Assembly (NCBI GenBank): GCA_002371625.1
Contig: DFFV01000073.1
Coordinates: 1-25,480, forward strand
Length of the DNA stretch: 25,480 nt
From: Ruminococcus sp. UBA3767
GTDB lineage: Bacteria; Bacillota; Clostridia; Oscillospirales; Ruminococcaceae
Direction: 5' to 3'
Positions within the stretch are counted from its first letter, which is position 1; the number at the start of each line of letters is the position of its first letter. Under the pieces are notes generated by a model. It saw only the letters and a list, made by a program, of their open reading frames with translations. It was not told where the DNA came from and ran no database searches. Shown piece by piece: positions 22,471 to 25,480 of the stretch. A program made the position numbers and the translations under genes.

Positions 22471-23610
22471 ATGTATATAACCCGAATATATGCCGACGGC
22501 TTCAAAAATCTGAAAAGCGTCGATATAATACCGCATGAAAAACTCAATATCTTCTGCGGAAGGAACGCTCAGGGCAAAACAAATCTCATCGAAGCCCTGT
22601 GGCTGTGTACAGGCGTGCGCTCTTTCAGGAACAGCAAGGATAAAAGCATGATAGCTATCGGCAGGGATATAATGGATATCCGTGTTGAATTTGAGGATAA
22701 GTTCAGAAAACAGACCGTGAGATATGCAATGGAGAGAAATAATCTCCGTGATAAAGGCTTGTATCTCAACGGCGTTAAGGTGAGAACTCCCTCAAAGCTG
22801 TTCGGACAGCTCGATTGTGTCATCTTCACGCCCGAGGACCTTGAAATATCAAAAGGCTCTCCCGATAACAGAAGACAGTTTCTCGACCTGTGCGTCAGCC
22901 AGATAAAGAACAATTACGCAAATGTCTGCGCCAAGTATGACAGGATAATCGAGCACAGAAATGCACTGCTCAAAAATATCTCACTTGGCAAAAGCTCAAA
23001 AGAGGAGCTTGAAAGCTGGGATATCCAGCTGGCACAGCTTGGCTCGTATATATCGCTTTTAAGATATAACTACACAAGAAAGCTCGATGCTTTCACAGCA
23101 AAGCTGTATAATGAGATCTCTCAGGGAAAGGAAAGATCATCGGTCGAGTATTATTCCACCGTCTTTTCAAGCCTTGAGGGAAGAAAGGATTATGCAGGCG
23201 ATCTTGCACAGGAGTATATGAGCGTGCTAAAAGCAAATACCGATGAGGATATCCGTTCGGGCTTTACCATGAAGGGTGTCCACAGAGATGATATAATCAC
23301 ACGCATCAACGGGCTTATGTGCAGAGATTACGCTTCGCAGGGACAGCACAGAAGTATGTGCCTTGTCCTTAAACTTGCCCAGGCTTATATCCTTGCGCAG
23401 GAAAGCGGAGATCCGCCGTGTATCCTGCTTGATGACGTTCTGAGCGAGCTTGATGAGAACAGGCAGAAGTTCGTGCTTTCAAAAATAGACGGTATGCAGG
23501 TATTTATCACCTGCTGCGACAGCAATATCCCGTTTGGCAGGGATCAGCACGGAAAAATGTTCATCATCGAGGGCGGAAAAATAAAGAAGCAGAAACGAAG
23601 GGAAAGGTAA
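22471..23610 (+). CDS. recF: DNA replication and repair protein RecF
   Basis: Seen: 379 residues. Walker A GRNAQGKTN (30-38) is preceded by the standard RIYADGFKNLKS start. Further landmarks are VIFTPEDLEISKGSP, RRQFLDLCVSQ, the ABC-type signature region FTMKGVHRDDI, DYASQGQHRSMCLVLKLAQA, and Walker B PCILLDDVLSELDENR. Role: SMC-like ATPase that helps load RecA at gaps and supports stalled fork recovery. Start: ATG 22471, 4 nt after the yaaA stop, with little Shine-Dalgarno sequence, suggesting coupling. remB follows after 3 nt. Confidence 0.97.
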   Translation: MYITRIYADGFKNLKSVDIIPHEKLNIFCGRNAQGKTNLIEALWLCTGVRSFRNSKDKSMIAIGRDIMDIRVEFEDKFRKQTVRYAMERNNLRDKGLYLNGVKVRTPSKLFGQLDCVIFTPEDLEISKGSPDNRRQFLDLCVSQIKNNYANVCAKYDRIIEHRNALLKNISLGKSSKEELESWDIQLAQLGSYISLLRYNYTRKLDAFTAKLYNEISQGKERSSVEYYSTVFSSLEGRKDYAGDLAQEYMSVLKANTDEDIRSGFTMKGVHRDDIITRINGLMCRDYASQGQHRSMCLVLKLAQAYILAQESGDPPCILLDDVLSELDENRQKFVLSKIDGMQVFITCCDSNIPFGRDQHGKMFIIEGGKIKKQKRRER

Positions 23611-23613
23611 GCG

Positions 23614-23874
23614 ATGTATCTTCATCTCGGAAACGACTATGTGGTAAACGATAAGGATATTATCGGCATATTTGATATAGAAAGAACGTCGGTCTCGCAG
23701 ATAACAAAGCAGTTCCTTGCAGGCGCTTCAAAAAATGCAAGGGTAGTCACCTGCTCTTATGAAATGCCAAAGAGCTTTGTTGTGTGCCTTGATAAAGACC
23801 TGACTGAAACAGTCTATATCTCACAGCTTGCCTGCTCCACCCTGCTGAAAAGACACAGGAAGTATTCTCAATAA
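23614..23874 (+). CDS. remB: Extracellular matrix regulator RemB (DUF370 family)
   Basis: Seen: 86 residues. The N-terminus MYLHLGNDYVVNDKDIIGIFDIERTSVS and the later VVCLDKDLTETVYISQLACSTLLKR match the RemA/RemB (DUF370) family. Known: Bacillus RemB (YaaB) lies between recF and gyrB and contributes to biofilm gene activation; the related RemA forms DNA-binding rings. The regulon in this organism is unknown. Start: ATG 23614 with GGAAAGG about 7 nt upstream, overlapping the recF tail. A hairpin begins 5 nt after the stop. Confidence 0.92.
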   Translation: MYLHLGNDYVVNDKDIIGIFDIERTSVSQITKQFLAGASKNARVVTCSYEMPKSFVVCLDKDLTETVYISQLACSTLLKRHRKYSQ

Positions 23875-23878
23875 ACTG

Positions 23879-23915
23879 TTGGGAAGACCCCTTTTGAAAA
23901 AGGGTTACTTCCCAA
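23879..23915 (+). repeat. Long hairpin after remB
   Basis: TTGGGAAG (23879-23886) pairs perfectly with CTTCCCAA (23908-23915), and the interior CCCTTTT pairs with AAAAGGG. There is no T tract immediately after. It may stabilise the 3' end of the dnaA-remB mRNA or be an interspersed palindrome. Confidence 0.6.
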
Positions 23916-23939
23916 ACCCATCTCCTAAAACTTTTAATT

Positions 23940-23979
23940 ATTTTCGATACTTGGGCATATAAGCCCAAGCACCGAAAAT
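23940..23979 (+). repeat. 40-nt near-perfect palindrome upstream of gyrB
   Basis: Outer arms ATTTTCG and CGAAAAT and inner arms CTTGGGC and GCCCAAG are both perfect, separated by a 3x3 internal mismatch (ATA/CAC), with loop ATATAA. A 14-bp interrupted stem of this quality is unlikely to be chance. Role unknown. Confidence 0.65.
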
Positions 23980-23983
23980 GACT

Positions 23984-24032
23984 GAGAGTTTAGAAAAGAG
24001 TTGAAAAATAATTCTTTTCAGAAGGATCTCTC
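23984..24032 (+). repeat. Third hairpin upstream of gyrB
   Basis: GAGAG (23984-23988) pairs with CTCTC (24028-24032), and GAAAAGA pairs with TCTTTTC inside it. A smaller TGCC-AAAA-GGCA hairpin follows at 24062-24073. Confidence 0.5.
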
Positions 24033-24122
24033 AATAGCTTATAGACAATAATTTCTTTGCCTGCCAAAAGGCATAGTAAAAAGCAGATATGATTTGTAAA
24101 AAATAAATGACTTGATATATAA

Positions 24123-25480
<1,358 letters not shown>

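Overview
The window covers a bacterial chromosomal replication origin and the leading-strand genes on its left side. The right end holds dnaA-dnaN-yaaA-recF-remB-gyrB, all on the + strand. The left end holds rpmH-rnpA-yidD-yidC-jag, all on the - strand, divergent from dnaA. This is the classic Firmicutes origin order. The protein sequences, the divergent DnaA, the AT-rich spacers and the low-GC signals suggest an anaerobic Clostridia-class bacterium, most likely Ruminococcus or a relative in the Oscillospiraceae. The genus is inference; no rRNA is present.

Layout from left to right. Positions 1-1700 carry two radical SAM genes on the - strand. Positions 2010-2939 carry a lone NAD-dependent epimerase on the + strand with its own promoter and terminator. 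Positions 3140-4420 carry a class Ic aspartate aminotransferase. Positions 4634-11570 form one tight - strand operon, transcribed right to left: two bacterial PH-domain membrane proteins (YdbS/YdbT type), cheA, cheW, mtnA, and an MTA/SAH-type deaminase, closed by a strong terminator. A + strand amino acid:sodium symporter (11650-12990) runs convergently into a - strand pair of purine nucleoside phosphorylase and an orphan class I fumarase alpha subunit (12962-14644). After about 600 bp without a convincing gene come jag, yidC, yidD, rnpA and rpmH (15266-18845), then the rpmH/dnaA divergent promoter region, dnaA, a 430-bp origin region, and the dnaN-to-gyrB block. gyrB runs off the window at its Toprim motif.

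How the parts work together. DnaA, its presumed box cluster and unwinding region (20721-21085), DnaN, RecF and GyrB form the initiation, clamp and topology module. RnpA, YidD, YidC, Jag and L34 form the tRNA processing, membrane insertion and translation module. MtaD-like deaminase, trimeric-type PNP and MtnA together could take 5'-methylthioadenosine or 5'-deoxyadenosine to a 5-substituted ribulose-1-phosphate; two radical SAM enzymes that generate 5'-deoxyadenosine are encoded nearby. The phosphorylase is in a separate transcription unit.

Most notable: the origin lacks canonical TTATCCACA boxes between dnaA and dnaN, and instead has a same-strand series of TTTTCAACA-type 9-mers, while the DnaA DNA-reading loop (normally GGRDHTTV) is also altered. 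Also notable are the bPH2-cheA-cheW-mtnA-mtaD operon, an orphan fumarase alpha subunit, a dispersed palindromic repeat present twice beside operon terminators, and an array of hairpins between remB and gyrB. I found no CRISPR array, insertion sequence, tRNA or rRNA.
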